Of a stretch of DNA of 7,083 nucleotides, positions 1-6,605 are shown in pieces (positions within the stretch are counted from its first letter, which is position 1; each line of letters starts with the position of its first letter). Below the pieces are notes generated by a model. The model saw only the letters and a list, made by a program, of their open reading frames with translations, was not told where the DNA came from and made no database searches. This DNA comes from Betaproteobacteria bacterium (GTDB lineage: Bacteria > Pseudomonadota > Gammaproteobacteria > Burkholderiales > Ferrovaceae): contig JAGWPH010000129.1 of assembly GCA_028870615.1 (NCBI GenBank), positions 1-7,083 of the forward strand, read 5' to 3'. The translations under genes and the position numbers were made by a program.

Positions 1-143
1 GCGTCGAGGCGCCCGAGGTGGCCAAGCCGGTGGAGGCCGTGGCCGCCACGCCGGCCGCCCCGGGCACCGCGCCGGCCAAGCCCGCCGCCAAGCGCGTGCG
101 CAAGGTCGTGGCGCCGAAGACGGGCGACGGCAAAGGAGAATAA
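1..143 (+). CDS. rpsC: 30S ribosomal protein S3 (uS3), C-terminal tail, partial
   Basis: Only the last 46 codons are present, read from position 3 to a TAA at 141-143; the 5' end lies outside the window. The peptide is low-complexity, dominated by Ala, Pro, Lys and Val, and ends with a basic KRVRK segment followed by [12 protein letters not shown]. The KH and C-terminal RNA-binding domains of S3 would lie upstream and are not visible. Identification rests on this tail, which resembles the extended S3 tails of betaproteobacteria, and on its position directly before rplP, the standard S10-operon order. S3 sits in the small-subunit head near the mRNA entry channel. Codons are strongly GC-ending (43 of 46), unlike the genes downstream. 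The last codons (AAA GGA GAA) also form the ribosome binding site for rplP. A different protein is possible in principle but unlikely in this context. Confidence 0.88.
   Translation, partial: VEAPEVAKPVEAVAATPAAPGTAPAKPAAKRVRKVVAPKTGDGKGE
134..138 (+). promoter_or_regulatory. Shine-Dalgarno site deciding the rplP start
   Basis: AGGAG inside the last sense codons of rpsC, 7 nt before the ACG at 146. The strength and spacing of this site are the main reason for placing the L16 start at a non-AUG codon. No ATG, GTG or TTG in the rplP frame lies near it. Confidence 0.75.
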
Positions 144-145
144 GC

Positions 146-559
146 ACGCTGCAACCGACCCGCCGCAAGTTCCGCAAGGAGCAGAAGGGCCGCAACACCG
201 GCGTTGCGACCCGTGGCGCTAAAGTTTCTTTTGGTGATTTCGGACTGAAGGCCACTGAGCGAGGTCGTTTGACCGCGCGACAGATCGAGGCCGCCCGTCG
301 CGCGATGACGCGTCACATCAAGCGTGGCGGACGAATCTGGATCCGGATTTTTCCGGACAAGCCTATTTCGCGCAAACCGGCCGAAGTCCGGATGGGTAAC
401 GGAAAGGGAAACCCGGAATATTTCGTGGCCGAGATTGTTCCGGGCAAGGTGCTGTATGAAATGGACGGTGTCGATGAAAAGTTGGCACGAGAGGCGTTTG
501 ACCTCGCCGCTGCCAAGCTGCCCATCGCGACCACTTTTGTGACCCGCCAGTTGGGATAA
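146..559 (+). CDS. rplP: 50S ribosomal protein L16 (uL16), probable ACG start
   Basis: L16 binds 23S rRNA near the peptidyl-transferase centre and helps position the A-site tRNA. Translated from ACG at 146 the protein is 137 residues, the family length, and begins [19 protein letters not shown], which aligns with the usual MLQP start. The core has [21 protein letters not shown] (residues 42-62), [12 protein letters not shown] (64-75) and the [12 protein letters not shown] segment (81-92), whose Arg82 matches the arginine hydroxylated in E. coli L16. The first standard start codon in frame is TTG at 269, which would delete 41 conserved residues and is rejected. CTG at 149 is the only nearby alternative. 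The gene begins 2 nt after rpsC. Codons 1-19 are almost all GC-ending (18 of 19) while codons 20-60 are mixed (23 of 41). Function is certain; the start codon is inferred. Confidence 0.93.
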   Translation, partial: TLQPTRRKFRKEQKGRNTGVATRGAKVSFGDFGLKATERGRLTARQIEAARRAMTRHIKRGGRIWIRIFPDKPISRKPAEVRMGNGKGNPEYFVAEIVPGKVLYEMDGVDEKLAREAFDLAAAKLPIATTFVTRQLG

Positions 560-563
560 TGAA

Positions 564-755
564 ATGAAAGCGAACGAAATGCGTACCAAGAGCGTGGAAG
601 AGTTGAATCAGGAACTGGTGTCCCTGCTCAAGGCCAGATTCGGCCTTAAGATGCAGCTATCCACCCAGCAAAGCAACAAGACCAGCGAATTGGGCAAACT
701 CCGGCGCGATATTGCCCGGGTCAAGACGCTGATTCGAGAAAAGGCGGCGCAATGA
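564..755 (+). CDS. rpmC: 50S ribosomal protein L29 (uL29)
   Basis: A 63-residue protein, the normal length for L29, which sits beside L23 at the polypeptide exit tunnel. The sequence is a two-helix hairpin of charged residues: [22 protein letters not shown] followed by the conserved block around residues 23-47 ([26 protein letters not shown]) and [11 protein letters not shown] near the end. ATG at 564 is preceded by a moderate GGGA (553-556), 7 nt upstream, inside the end of rplP. The junction reads TAATGAAATGA, so a two-codon ORF (ATG AAA TGA, 559-567) lies between the rplP stop and this start. Position between rplP and rpsQ is the standard order. Confidence 0.97.
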   Translation: MKANEMRTKSVEELNQELVSLLKARFGLKMQLSTQQSNKTSELGKLRRDIARVKTLIREKAAQ

Positions 756-1036
756 TGACTGAAACTACACAGAATGCAATAAAGCAGATCAAGCGTACCC
801 TGACAGGTACAGTGGTGAGCGATAAGATGAACAAGACGGTAACGGTGCTGGTTGAGCGAACGGTTACGCATCCCACGATAGGAAAGGTGATTCGCCGCTC
901 CAAAAAGTACCACGCCCATACTGAGACCAATGACTACCATACGGGTGACGTTGTGATGATCGAGGAATGCCGGCCGATTTCCAAGACCAAAACCTGGAAG
1001 GTGTCCCATTTGGTCACCAGGGCTGTTACGGTCTGA
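752..1036 (+). CDS. rpsQ: 30S ribosomal protein S17 (uS17)
   Basis: S17 is a primary 16S rRNA-binding protein of the small-subunit body, with an OB-type fold. The 94-residue product has the family segments [48 protein letters not shown] and a C-terminal VTRAVTV. Two adjacent ATGs (752 and 755) could start it. The first overlaps the rpmC stop as ATGA with AAGG (741-744) 7 nt upstream; the second is 10 nt from the same site and gives MTETTQ, which also looks natural. I chose 752 for its spacing, but the one-residue difference is unresolved. This is the last gene of the S10 operon before the spc promoter region. Confidence 0.96.
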   Translation: MMTETTQNAIKQIKRTLTGTVVSDKMNKTVTVLVERTVTHPTIGKVIRRSKKYHAHTETNDYHTGDVVMIEECRPISKTKTWKVSHLVTRAVTV

Positions 1037-1051
1037 GTTCCTGCGGAGAGC

Positions 1052-1080
1052 TTGCCTTTTGGCAGCATCTACGTTATATT
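1052..1080 (+). promoter_or_regulatory. Probable sigma70-type spc operon promoter
   Basis: A -35 box TTGCCT (1052-1057) and a -10 box TATATT (1075-1080) are separated by exactly 17 nt. They match the consensus at 4 of 6 and 5 of 6 positions. Transcription would start near 1087, leaving a leader of about 124 nt before rplN. The site lies between rpsQ and rplN, where the spc promoter of E. coli is known to be. The -35 overlaps a short inverted repeat, TGCC TTTT GGCA (1053-1064). Assignment rests on sequence match and position only. Confidence 0.7.
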
Positions 1081-1086
1081 TGCAGA

Positions 1087-1210
1087 TTCTTCGGAAGCGC
1101 TGTTTTCTATCCCTTAACGGGATCCAAAACTAGCCGTCGTGACCGTGGGGTCAAATGCATCCCCGGTGGGCTCGTAAGGCTCGGCGGATAAAGTTGGAGA
1201 GGCATTAGCC
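1087..1210 (+). promoter_or_regulatory. spc operon leader with candidate hairpins; ends in rplN RBS
   Basis: This is the untranslated stretch from the predicted start point to rplN, part of the 174-bp gap at 1037-1210, which holds no credible gene. Three candidate hairpins can be read by eye: TTC(TTCG)GAA at 1087-1096 with a UUCG tetraloop; ATCCC/GGGAT at 1109-1123 with a 5-nt loop; and ACC-GGGG/CCCC-GGT at 1142-1167 with a 2-nt bulge and 10-nt loop. GGCTCG is directly repeated at 1169-1174 and 1178-1183. The ribosome binding site is GGAGAGG (1196-1202), 8 nt before ATG. No hairpin is followed by a T run, so none looks like a terminator. A role as a ribosomal-protein binding site is possible but not shown. 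Confidence 0.4.
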
Positions 1211-1579
1211 ATGATTCAAATGCAATCGATGCTCGATGTCGCCGATAATACCGGCGCCAAATCAGTGATGTGCATCAAGGTACTGGGCGGTTCAAAGCGC
1301 CGTTATGCCAATATTGGCGACGTCATCAAGGTCAGTATCAAGACTGCTGCGCCGCGCGGCCGCGTCAAGAAAGGCGAAGTTTACAATGCCGTGGTGGTGC
1401 GTACAGCCAAGGGCGTTCGTCGCCCGGACGGGTCATTGATCAAGTTTGACGGCAATGCGGCTGTCTTGCTCAATGCCAAGCTTGAACCGATTGGTACACG
1501 GATTTTCGGGCCAGTTACCCGCGAATTACGGACTGAACGTTTCATGAAGATCGTATCGCTCGCACCTGAAGTGTTATAG
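1211..1579 (+). CDS. rplN: 50S ribosomal protein L14 (uL14)
   Basis: First gene of the spc operon. L14 binds 23S rRNA at the subunit interface and takes part in bridging to the small subunit. The product is 122 residues, one shorter than E. coli L14, and begins [20 protein letters not shown], the characteristic N-terminus. It continues through [29 protein letters not shown] (residues 54-66), the [19 protein letters not shown] block and [13 protein letters not shown] (residues 96-108), ending in SLAPEVL. The start has a good GGAGAGG site 8 nt upstream. It is transcribed from the promoter in the preceding gap and presumably also by read-through from the S10 operon. Its stop codon TAG overlaps the ribosome binding site of rplX. 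Confidence 0.98.
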   Translation: MIQMQSMLDVADNTGAKSVMCIKVLGGSKRRYANIGDVIKVSIKTAAPRGRVKKGEVYNAVVVRTAKGVRRPDGSLIKFDGNAAVLLNAKLEPIGTRIFGPVTRELRTERFMKIVSLAPEVL

Positions 1580-1588
1580 GAGTCAAAC

Positions 1589-1906
1589 ATGCGCAAAATT
1601 CGCAAGGGCGATGAGGTTATTGCCGTCGCCGGCAAGGATAAGGGCAAGCGCGGCGCCGTGCTGCGCATGGCCGGTGACTTTTCGGTTGTGGTTGAAGGCG
1701 TGAACCGCGTCAAGAAGCACCAAAAACCCAACCCCGCCAAAGGGGATCAGGGTGGAATCGTTGAAAAAGAAATGCCGATTCACATCTCCAATGTGGCGCT
1801 TTACAATCCCGCCACACAAAAGGCCAGCCGGGTCGGCATTAAAGTGCTGGAAGATGGTCGTCGGGTGCGGTTTTTCAAATCCAATGGCGAAGTCGTTGAC
1901 GCGTAA
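1589..1906 (+). CDS. rplX: 50S ribosomal protein L24 (uL24)
   Basis: L24 is an assembly-initiator protein that binds the 5' domain of 23S rRNA and lies near the exit tunnel. The 105-residue product matches family length. The KOW motif is clear at the N-terminus: [20 protein letters not shown] (residues 1-20), then RGAVLRM. It is followed by [35 protein letters not shown] and a basic C-terminal part with [23 protein letters not shown] (1578-1583) overlaps the rplN stop and lies 5-6 nt from the ATG, favouring coupled translation. Gap to rplN is 9 nt. Confidence 0.98.
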   Translation: MRKIRKGDEVIAVAGKDKGKRGAVLRMAGDFSVVVEGVNRVKKHQKPNPAKGDQGGIVEKEMPIHISNVALYNPATQKASRVGIKVLEDGRRVRFFKSNGEVVDA

Positions 1907-1915
1907 GGAACAAGC

Positions 1916-2455
1916 ATGAGTCGTCTGAACAGCTTTTACAAAGACACCGTGGTACCGAACCTGGTCAAGGAGTTTGGTTACAAGTCGGTTATGGAAGTGC
2001 CACGTATCACCAAGATCACCCTGAACATGGGGGTTGGCGAGGCTGTGGCTGACAAAAAGATCATCGAACATGCTGTGGGTGACATGCAAAAGATTGCCGG
2101 CCAAAAACCCGTCGTCACCAAGTCGCGTAAATCCATCGCAGGGTTCAAGATCCGGCAGGGCTACCCGATAGGTTGCATGGTGACACTGCGCCAGAATCGG
2201 ATGTACGAGTTTCTCGATCGCCTGATTTCCGTGGCCATTCCAAGAATTCGTGACTTCCGTGGAATTTCAGGCCGATCCTTCGATGGTCGTGGCAACTACA
2301 GCATGGGCGTCAAAGAGCAAACGATATTCCCTGAAATTGAGTACGACAAGATTGACGCAGTGCGTGGAATGAATATCACCATCACCACCACCGCAAAGAC
2401 GGATGCCGAAGCGAAGGCTTTGCTGTTGGCATTCAAATTTCCCTTGAAAGTTTGA
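1916..2455 (+). CDS. rplE: 50S ribosomal protein L5 (uL5)
   Basis: L5 binds 5S rRNA in the central protuberance and contacts P-site tRNA and S13. The product is 179 residues, exactly the length typical of bacterial L5. Recognisable segments are [19 protein letters not shown] (13-31), [10 protein letters not shown] (34-43), [20 protein letters not shown] (83-102), and the C-terminal [20 protein letters not shown] block with EQTIFPEI. Start ATG 1916 has AAGGAA (1905-1910) 5 nt upstream, overlapping the rplX stop. In E. coli, S8 represses the operon by binding mRNA at the rplX-rplE junction. I could not recognise an equivalent structure here, and that control is reported to be largely confined to gammaproteobacteria. 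Confidence 0.98.
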   Translation: MSRLNSFYKDTVVPNLVKEFGYKSVMEVPRITKITLNMGVGEAVADKKIIEHAVGDMQKIAGQKPVVTKSRKSIAGFKIRQGYPIGCMVTLRQNRMYEFLDRLISVAIPRIRDFRGISGRSFDGRGNYSMGVKEQTIFPEIEYDKIDAVRGMNITITTTAKTDAEAKALLLAFKFPLKV

Positions 2456-2457
2456 GG
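2454..2457 (+). promoter_or_regulatory. Shine-Dalgarno site deciding the GTG start of rpsN
   Basis: GAGG spans the last two bases of the rplE stop codon and ends 6 nt before GTG at 2464. It supports that GTG over the upstream in-frame TTG at 2452, which would overlap rplE and add four residues (MRFP) not found in S14. Confidence 0.7.
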
Positions 2458-2463
2458 TTCCCT

Positions 2464-2769
2464 GTGGCGAAACTTGCACTGATCAACCGTGAACAGAAGC
2501 GCCGCAAAGTGGTAAAGAAATTTGCCGCCAAGCGCGCACAACTGTTGAGTGTCATCGATGACAGCAAGGCGACCGATGAGGCCCGCTTTGAAGCTCGTGA
2601 GGCGCTGCAAAACTTGCCCCGCAATGCGAGCCCTTCCCGGCTGCGCAACCGCTGTGCCTTGACAGGCCGGCCGCGCGGCGTTTACAGCAAATTCGGTCTG
2701 GGGCGTAGCAAGCTCCGCGAAATCGCGATGCGCGGAGAAATTCCGGGCATCACCAAGGCCAGCTGGTAG
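2464..2769 (+). CDS. rpsN: 30S ribosomal protein S14 (uS14), zinc-free type, GTG start
   Basis: S14 binds the 3' major domain of 16S rRNA in the head and is needed for late head assembly. From GTG 2464 the product is 101 residues, identical in length to E. coli S14, beginning [20 protein letters not shown]. The C-terminal half carries the family signature: [22 protein letters not shown] (residues 54-75), then [19 protein letters not shown] and the invariant end TKASW. Only one cysteine (in RNRC) is present, so this is the long C-minus form that does not bind zinc, unlike the short C-plus form with two CxxC pairs. It begins 8 nt after rplE and is translationally linked to it by the overlapping ribosome binding site. 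Confidence 0.97.
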   Translation: MAKLALINREQKRRKVVKKFAAKRAQLLSVIDDSKATDEARFEAREALQNLPRNASPSRLRNRCALTGRPRGVYSKFGLGRSKLREIAMRGEIPGITKASW

Positions 2770-2787
2770 TAGCAGGAGCGACACCCG

Positions 2788-3183
2788 ATGAGCATGACAG
2801 ATCCGATAGCCGATATGCTGACCCGAATCCGCAACGCCCAGCGTGCGGAAAAAAGCAGTGTTTCGATGCCGTCGTCCAAACTGAAAGTAGCAATTGCCCA
2901 AGTCCTCAAGGATGAAGGGTATATCGACGGTTTCCACGTCCATCAAAACGATAACAAGCCCAGTCTTGAAATGGCGCTCAAGTATTATGCGGGCCGCCCG
3001 GTTATTGAGTTGATCGAGCGGGTGAGTCGTCCCGGTCTTCGAATTTACAAGAGTTGCCAGGATATTCCTAAGGTCATGAATGGCCTGGGTGTGGCCATTT
3101 TGTCCACGCCGGCGGGTGTCATCACCGATCGTGCGGCGCGTAGCCGCAACATGGGCGGTGAAGTCCTGTGTATCGTGGCTTAA
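2788..3183 (+). CDS. rpsH: 30S ribosomal protein S8 (uS8)
   Basis: S8 binds helix 21 of 16S rRNA and is a key early assembly protein of the platform; in E. coli it also represses the spc operon post-transcriptionally. The 131-residue product starts [18 protein letters not shown], the classic N-terminus, and has the central [19 protein letters not shown] segment (about residues 71-89) and the C-terminal [20 protein letters not shown] and GGEVLCIVA blocks, which hold the RNA-binding loop. ATG 2788 has AGGAG (2774-2778) 9 nt upstream. A second ATG at 2794 is less likely because the MSM start is conserved. Length is one residue more than E. coli S8. Confidence 0.98.
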   Translation: MSMTDPIADMLTRIRNAQRAEKSSVSMPSSKLKVAIAQVLKDEGYIDGFHVHQNDNKPSLEMALKYYAGRPVIELIERVSRPGLRIYKSCQDIPKVMNGLGVAILSTPAGVITDRAARSRNMGGEVLCIVA

Positions 3184-3196
3184 GGAGCATCTGACC

Positions 3197-3730
3197 ATGT
3201 CACGCATCGCAAATTATCCCGTTGATATTCCGGAAAAAGTCGAAGTGACCATAGCCAATGGCGCTGTTTCCGTTAAGGGCCCTTTGGGCACGCTCAATCA
3301 ACATATGGGCGACCAGGTGCAGATCGAGCGGGTTGAAAACCAGCTGCGGTTCAAACCGGCAAACAACAGTCAGCAGGCCAATGCCATGTCTGGAACCGCG
3401 CGCGCGCTGGTGTCCAATATGGTGAACGGTGTCACCAAAGGTTGGGAAAGGAAGCTGTCACTGGTAGGTGTGGGTTATCGTGCCCAGGCTGCAGGCAACA
3501 AGCTCAATCTGACCCTTGGTTTTTCGCATCCCGTGGTGCATCAGATGCCCACTGGGGTCAAGGTGGAAACACCGAGTCAGACGGAAATCATCATCAAGGG
3601 TATTGATCGCCAAGTAGTTGGCCAGGTGGCTGCCGAAGTGCGTGCCTACCGCAAACCCGAGCCTTACAAGGGTAAGGGTGTGCGTTACGCTGACGAAGTG
3701 ATCGTGCTCAAAGAAACCAAGAAGAAATAA
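3197..3730 (+). CDS. rplF: 50S ribosomal protein L6 (uL6)
   Basis: L6 lies near the base of the L7/L12 stalk and the sarcin-ricin loop, supporting factor binding. The product is 177 residues, the E. coli length. It has two repeated alpha/beta domains: an N-terminal one starting [19 protein letters not shown] with SVKGPLGTL (residues 24-32), and a C-terminal one with [46 protein letters not shown] and the signature [18 protein letters not shown] (residues 154-171), ending KETKKK. The frame is open upstream to 3080, but that extension would run inside rpsH in another frame. ATG 3197 with AAGGAG (3182-3187) 9 nt away, overlapping the rpsH stop, gives the family N-terminus. Confidence 0.98.
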   Translation: MSRIANYPVDIPEKVEVTIANGAVSVKGPLGTLNQHMGDQVQIERVENQLRFKPANNSQQANAMSGTARALVSNMVNGVTKGWERKLSLVGVGYRAQAAGNKLNLTLGFSHPVVHQMPTGVKVETPSQTEIIIKGIDRQVVGQVAAEVRAYRKPEPYKGKGVRYADEVIVLKETKKK

Positions 3731-3742
3731 GGCGGACAGATC

Positions 3743-4096
3743 ATGATGCATGCCAACGGAAGACTGCGCAGAGCCCGACGGACCCGCGCCAAAATTGCAG
3801 AACTGAGAGCCGTGCGCCTGACCGTGCATCGTACCAACATGCACGTATACGCACAGATCATTGACGCTTCAGGTGCCAGGGTGCTGGCGAGTGCTTCCAC
3901 TCTGGAACCTGAAGTGCGCAAGGAAGTTGCCAACGGAGGCAACATCAATGCGGCTACCCTCGTTGGTCGGCGCATTGCGGAAAAGGCCAAGCAAGCCGGG
4001 ATTGAAAACGTTGCATTTGATCGCTCCGGTTTTCGCTATCACGGACGCGTTAAGGCACTAGCCGACGCAGCCCGCGAAGGCGGCCTAAAGTTTTAA
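3743..4096 (+). CDS. rplR: 50S ribosomal protein L18 (uL18)
   Basis: L18 binds 5S rRNA with L5 in the central protuberance. The 117-residue product equals E. coli L18 in length. The N-terminus is a basic arm ([18 protein letters not shown]), followed by [21 protein letters not shown] (residues 24-44), VLASASTLE, the [19 protein letters not shown] segment and the signature [20 protein letters not shown] (residues 91-110), with REGGLKF at the end. Two adjacent ATGs (3743 and 3746) are possible starts; the first gives a ten-residue arm before the RRA stretch as in E. coli. The binding site is weak (AAGG at 3729-3732, 10 nt away), starting on the rplF stop codon. Confidence 0.97.
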   Translation: MMHANGRLRRARRTRAKIAELRAVRLTVHRTNMHVYAQIIDASGARVLASASTLEPEVRKEVANGGNINAATLVGRRIAEKAKQAGIENVAFDRSGFRYHGRVKALADAAREGGLKF

Positions 4097-4125
4097 TTGG
4101 ATTAGCGAACCCACTGGGATAGCAC

Positions 4126-4632
4126 ATGGCAAAGAACGATAACGAAGAACGCGGCGACGGCCTGCGCGAAAAAATGGTCGCGGTAAATCGTGTGACCAAA
4201 GTGGTCAAGGGCGGCCGTATTCTGGGTTTTGCCGCATTGACTGTGGTAGGCGATGGCGATGGTGGCATTGGCATGGGCAAGGGCAAGTCCCGTGAAGTCC
4301 CAGTGGCCGTGCAGAAAGCCATGGAACAGGCACGTCGCAAAATGGTCAAGATCAACCTGAAAAATGGCACCTTGTTCCATTCGGTCATTGGAGAGCACGG
4401 TGCTGCCAAGGTCTTTATGCAGCCGGCTTCTGAAGGAACAGGGATTATTGCTGGCGGACCAATGCGCGCAGTCTTTGAAGTAATGGGCGTAACAAATGTA
4501 CTGGCCAAGTGTATCGGCTCATCCAATCCCTACAATGTCATTCGTGCAACCTTGAATGGCCTGGAGGCCACTCGTCGTCCCTCAGAGATTGCAGCCAAAC
4601 GTGGCAAGACAATCGAAGAGATCTCGGAGTAA
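4126..4632 (+). CDS. rpsE: 30S ribosomal protein S5 (uS5)
   Basis: S5 lies at the mRNA entry site, contributes to decoding fidelity and mRNA unwinding, and is the classic site of spectinomycin resistance. The product is 168 residues, one more than E. coli. The N-terminal double-stranded-RNA-binding-like domain includes [22 protein letters not shown] (17-38) and [20 protein letters not shown] (40-59). The C-terminal domain has [21 protein letters not shown] and [13 protein letters not shown]. The VTKVVKGGR loop looks like the sensitive form, with no deletion. This start has the longest gap inside the spc operon (29 nt after rplR) and no clear Shine-Dalgarno site, only GGGA at 4116-4119, 6 nt before ATG. 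Confidence 0.98.
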   Translation: MAKNDNEERGDGLREKMVAVNRVTKVVKGGRILGFAALTVVGDGDGGIGMGKGKSREVPVAVQKAMEQARRKMVKINLKNGTLFHSVIGEHGAAKVFMQPASEGTGIIAGGPMRAVFEVMGVTNVLAKCIGSSNPYNVIRATLNGLEATRRPSEIAAKRGKTIEEISE

Positions 4633-4636
4633 CGCT

Positions 4637-4825
4637 ATGAATGCTGCCACTCAGAAAACGATCAAGGTGACACTCACCAAAAGTCCAATCGGTGCATTGA
4701 AGGCACATAAGGGATGCGTTCGCGGCTTGGGATTGCGTCGCATGCATCACACGGTGGAAGTTAAAGATACCCCGGAAAACCGTGGAATGATCAACAAGGT
4801 CAGCCACTTGGTTCGTTCCGAATAA
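4637..4825 (+). CDS. rpmD: 50S ribosomal protein L30 (uL30)
   Basis: A 62-residue product, normal for L30, a small domain-II protein of the large subunit that is absent from some bacterial lineages. It starts [21 protein letters not shown], followed by the core [21 protein letters not shown] (about residues 22-42) and [17 protein letters not shown]. The frame is open upstream to 4556, within rpsE in another frame; ATG 4637 is chosen for family length. GGAG (4626-4629) 7 nt upstream lies in the last codons of rpsE, and the gap to rpsE is 4 nt, so translation is probably coupled. Position between rpsE and rplO is standard. Confidence 0.96.
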   Translation: MNAATQKTIKVTLTKSPIGALKAHKGCVRGLGLRRMHHTVEVKDTPENRGMINKVSHLVRSE

Positions 4826-4837
4826 AGGATTGTCGTC

Positions 4838-5284
4838 ATGGAACTGAATACACTGAAACCCGCACCAGGCACCAAGCGTGCACGACGTCGCGTGGGCCGT
4901 GGGATAGGTAGCGGTCTGGGCAAGACAGCTGGCCGGGGCCACAAGGGGCAGAAGTCGCGCTCCGGCGGTTTTCACAAGGTCGGGTTCGAGGGCGGACAAA
5001 TGCCGCTGCAACGCCGTCTGCCCAAGCGAGGTTTTCTGCCGGTTATCCGGCATGAAACGGTGCAGGTGCGCCTGGCGGATCTGGCACGAGTCGAAGGTGA
5101 CATCATCGATTTATTGACCCTCAAGCAAGCCGGATTGATTCCAGGCAGTGCGGGAGGAGCCAAAGTGTTTTTGCGGGGTGAACTGTCCCGTGCAGTCAAA
5201 TTACGTGGGGTTGGCGTGACCAAGGGTGCCCGCGCTGCCATTGAGGCAGCTGGCGGTTCGATCGAAGAGCAACAGGGCGTCTGA
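4838..5284 (+). CDS. rplO: 50S ribosomal protein L15 (uL15)
   Basis: L15 is a late-assembling large-subunit protein whose long N-terminal tail threads into 23S rRNA. The 148-residue product opens with [20 protein letters not shown], then the Gly/Arg/Lys-rich tail [20 protein letters not shown] (residues 20-39) and [20 protein letters not shown], followed by LPKRGF. The globular C-terminal domain includes VNL-type and [34 protein letters not shown] (about residues 107-140). Length is close to the 144 residues of E. coli L15. AAAGGA (4824-4829) overlaps the rpmD stop, 8 nt before ATG. The stop codon is followed after 4 nt by the inferred secY start. Confidence 0.97.
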   Translation: MELNTLKPAPGTKRARRRVGRGIGSGLGKTAGRGHKGQKSRSGGFHKVGFEGGQMPLQRRLPKRGFLPVIRHETVQVRLADLARVEGDIIDLLTLKQAGLIPGSAGGAKVFLRGELSRAVKLRGVGVTKGARAAIEAAGGSIEEQQGV

Positions 5285-5288
5285 TCCA

Positions 5289-6605
5289 TTGGCCAATCTG
5301 GGCAGCGCCCTGACGGGCAATAAAACGGATGACCTCAAGCGTCGCCTGTGGTTTGTAGTGGGCGCGTTGGTTGTTTACCGGCTGGGGGCGCATATCCCGG
5401 TCCCGGGCATCAACCCGGACGAACTGGCCAAGCTGTTTAACAGCCAGCAGGGCGGTATTTTGGGCATGTTTAACATGTTCTCGGGTGGAGCGCTGTCACG
5501 GTTCACGGTGTTTGCTTTGGGGATCATGCCGTATATTTCGGCGTCGATCATCATGCAGCTACTCAGTTCGGTTGTACCGACACTGGAGGCGCTGAAAAAG
5601 GAAGGCGAGGCAGGAAGACGCAGAATTACGCAGTACACCCGCTACGGTACGGTGGTGTTGGCGTTTTTCCAGGCAATCGGGATCGCCGTGGCGCTGGAAG
5701 CACAACCCGGGCTGGTGCTGGATCCTGGTCTGTCATTCCGGATCACCACAGCGGTTACGCTGGTGACAGGAACAATGTTTTTGATGTGGCTGGGTGAGCA
5801 GATTACCGAACGTGGCATTGGCAATGGCATTTCGTTGATTATTTTTGCTGGTATCGTGGCTGGTTTGCCCAGAGCCGTAGGTAGCACGCTTGAGCTGGTT
5901 CGGACCGGTGCATTTTCCTGGTTTATGGCCTTGGCATTGTTCGGGGCGGTGGTATTGGTTACGGCACTGGTGGTGTTTGTAGAGCGTGGACAACGCAAGA
6001 TTACGGTGAATTATGCCAAGCGGCAGGTGGGCAATCGCATTTATGGGGGGCAAAGCTCCCACTTGCCCCTGAAGCTCAACATGGCTGGCGTGATCCCCCC
6101 GATCTTTGCAAGCAGCATTATTTTGTTCCCGGCAACGCTCGCGGGATGGTTTGGCAGTCATGAAAATTTTGTCTGGTTGAAGGATATCAGCTCGTTGTTG
6201 AGTCCGGGACAGCCGGTATATGTGTTGTTATATGCAAGCGCCATCCTGTTTTTCTGTTTTTTTTATACGGCGCTGGTGTTCAACAGCAAGGATACGGCGG
6301 ATAACCTGAAGAAGAGCGGTGCGTTTGTACCTGGAATTCGCCCAGGTGAACAAACGGCGCGCTACATAGACAAGATCATGACGCGTTTGACCCTGACAGG
6401 GGCAATCTACATCACGCTGGTATGTTTGCTGCCGGAATTTTTGATCGTGCGATTCAATGTGCCCTTTTATTTTGGGGGTACATCGCTCTTGATCATCGTG
6501 GTCGTGACTATGGATTTCATGGCCCAGGTACAGTCTTATGCCATGTCTCAACAGTATGAAAGCCTTTTAAAGAAGGCCAACTTTAAAGGGCAACTCACTA
6601 GATAA
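5289..6605 (+). CDS. secY: Preprotein translocase channel subunit SecY, TTG start
   Basis: SecY is the inner-membrane pore of the SecYEG translocon, through which SecA or ribosomes pass unfolded proteins. From TTG 5289 the product is 438 residues (E. coli 443), starting [22 protein letters not shown]. Visible features: TM1 with [12 protein letters not shown] (29-40), the plug region [18 protein letters not shown] (55-72), TM2 [16 protein letters not shown] (77-92), the [20 protein letters not shown] signature (165-184), FVERGQRK (230-237), [20 protein letters not shown] (252-271), and the cytosolic C5 loop [16 protein letters not shown] (346-361) whose Arg351 matches the SecA-interacting arginine. 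Ten membrane segments are expected from the hydrophobic pattern. GTG 5226 is the only farther upstream start considered; it would overlap rplO and add a non-hydrophobic stretch foreign to SecY. The first in-frame ATG is near residue 60, inside the plug. The binding site is weak (AGGG at 5274-5277). Confidence 0.96.
   Translation: MANLGSALTGNKTDDLKRRLWFVVGALVVYRLGAHIPVPGINPDELAKLFNSQQGGILGMFNMFSGGALSRFTVFALGIMPYISASIIMQLLSSVVPTLEALKKEGEAGRRRITQYTRYGTVVLAFFQAIGIAVALEAQPGLVLDPGLSFRITTAVTLVTGTMFLMWLGEQITERGIGNGISLIIFAGIVAGLPRAVGSTLELVRTGAFSWFMALALFGAVVLVTALVVFVERGQRKITVNYAKRQVGNRIYGGQSSHLPLKLNMAGVIPPIFASSIILFPATLAGWFGSHENFVWLKDISSLLSPGQPVYVLLYASAILFFCFFYTALVFNSKDTADNLKKSGAFVPGIRPGEQTARYIDKIMTRLTLTGAIYITLVCLLPEFLIVRFNVPFYFGGTSLLIIVVVTMDFMAQVQSYAMSQQYESLLKKANFKGQLTR

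Noticed and set aside
269..559. rplP starting at TTG 269 (96 residues)
   Set aside because: It removes 41 conserved N-terminal residues; the same frame encodes a full L16 N-terminus back to position 146 with a strong binding site.
1053..1064. TGCC TTTT GGCA inverted repeat as a terminator for the S10 operon
   Set aside because: The stem is only 4-5 bp and no T run follows; it overlaps the -35 box instead.
967..1191. Small ORF of 74 codons covering the rpsQ-rplN gap
   Set aside because: It starts inside rpsQ in another frame, has no family resemblance or ribosome binding site, and lies across the promoter and leader.
1880..1960. E. coli-like S8 repressor site at the rplX-rplE junction
   Set aside because: I could not recognise the conserved helix-21-like structure, and this control is largely confined to gammaproteobacteria. 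A covariance-model search would settle it.
2296..3207. 303-codon open frame on the minus strand opposite rplE, rpsN and rpsH
   Set aside because: Long antisense open frames are common in moderately GC-rich coding DNA. The peptide is His/Arg/Thr-rich with no recognisable domain, and the plus strand is fully explained by three essential genes.
5226..5288. N-terminal extension of SecY from GTG 5226
   Set aside because: It overlaps the last 59 bases of rplO in another frame and encodes a segment unlike SecY N-termini.
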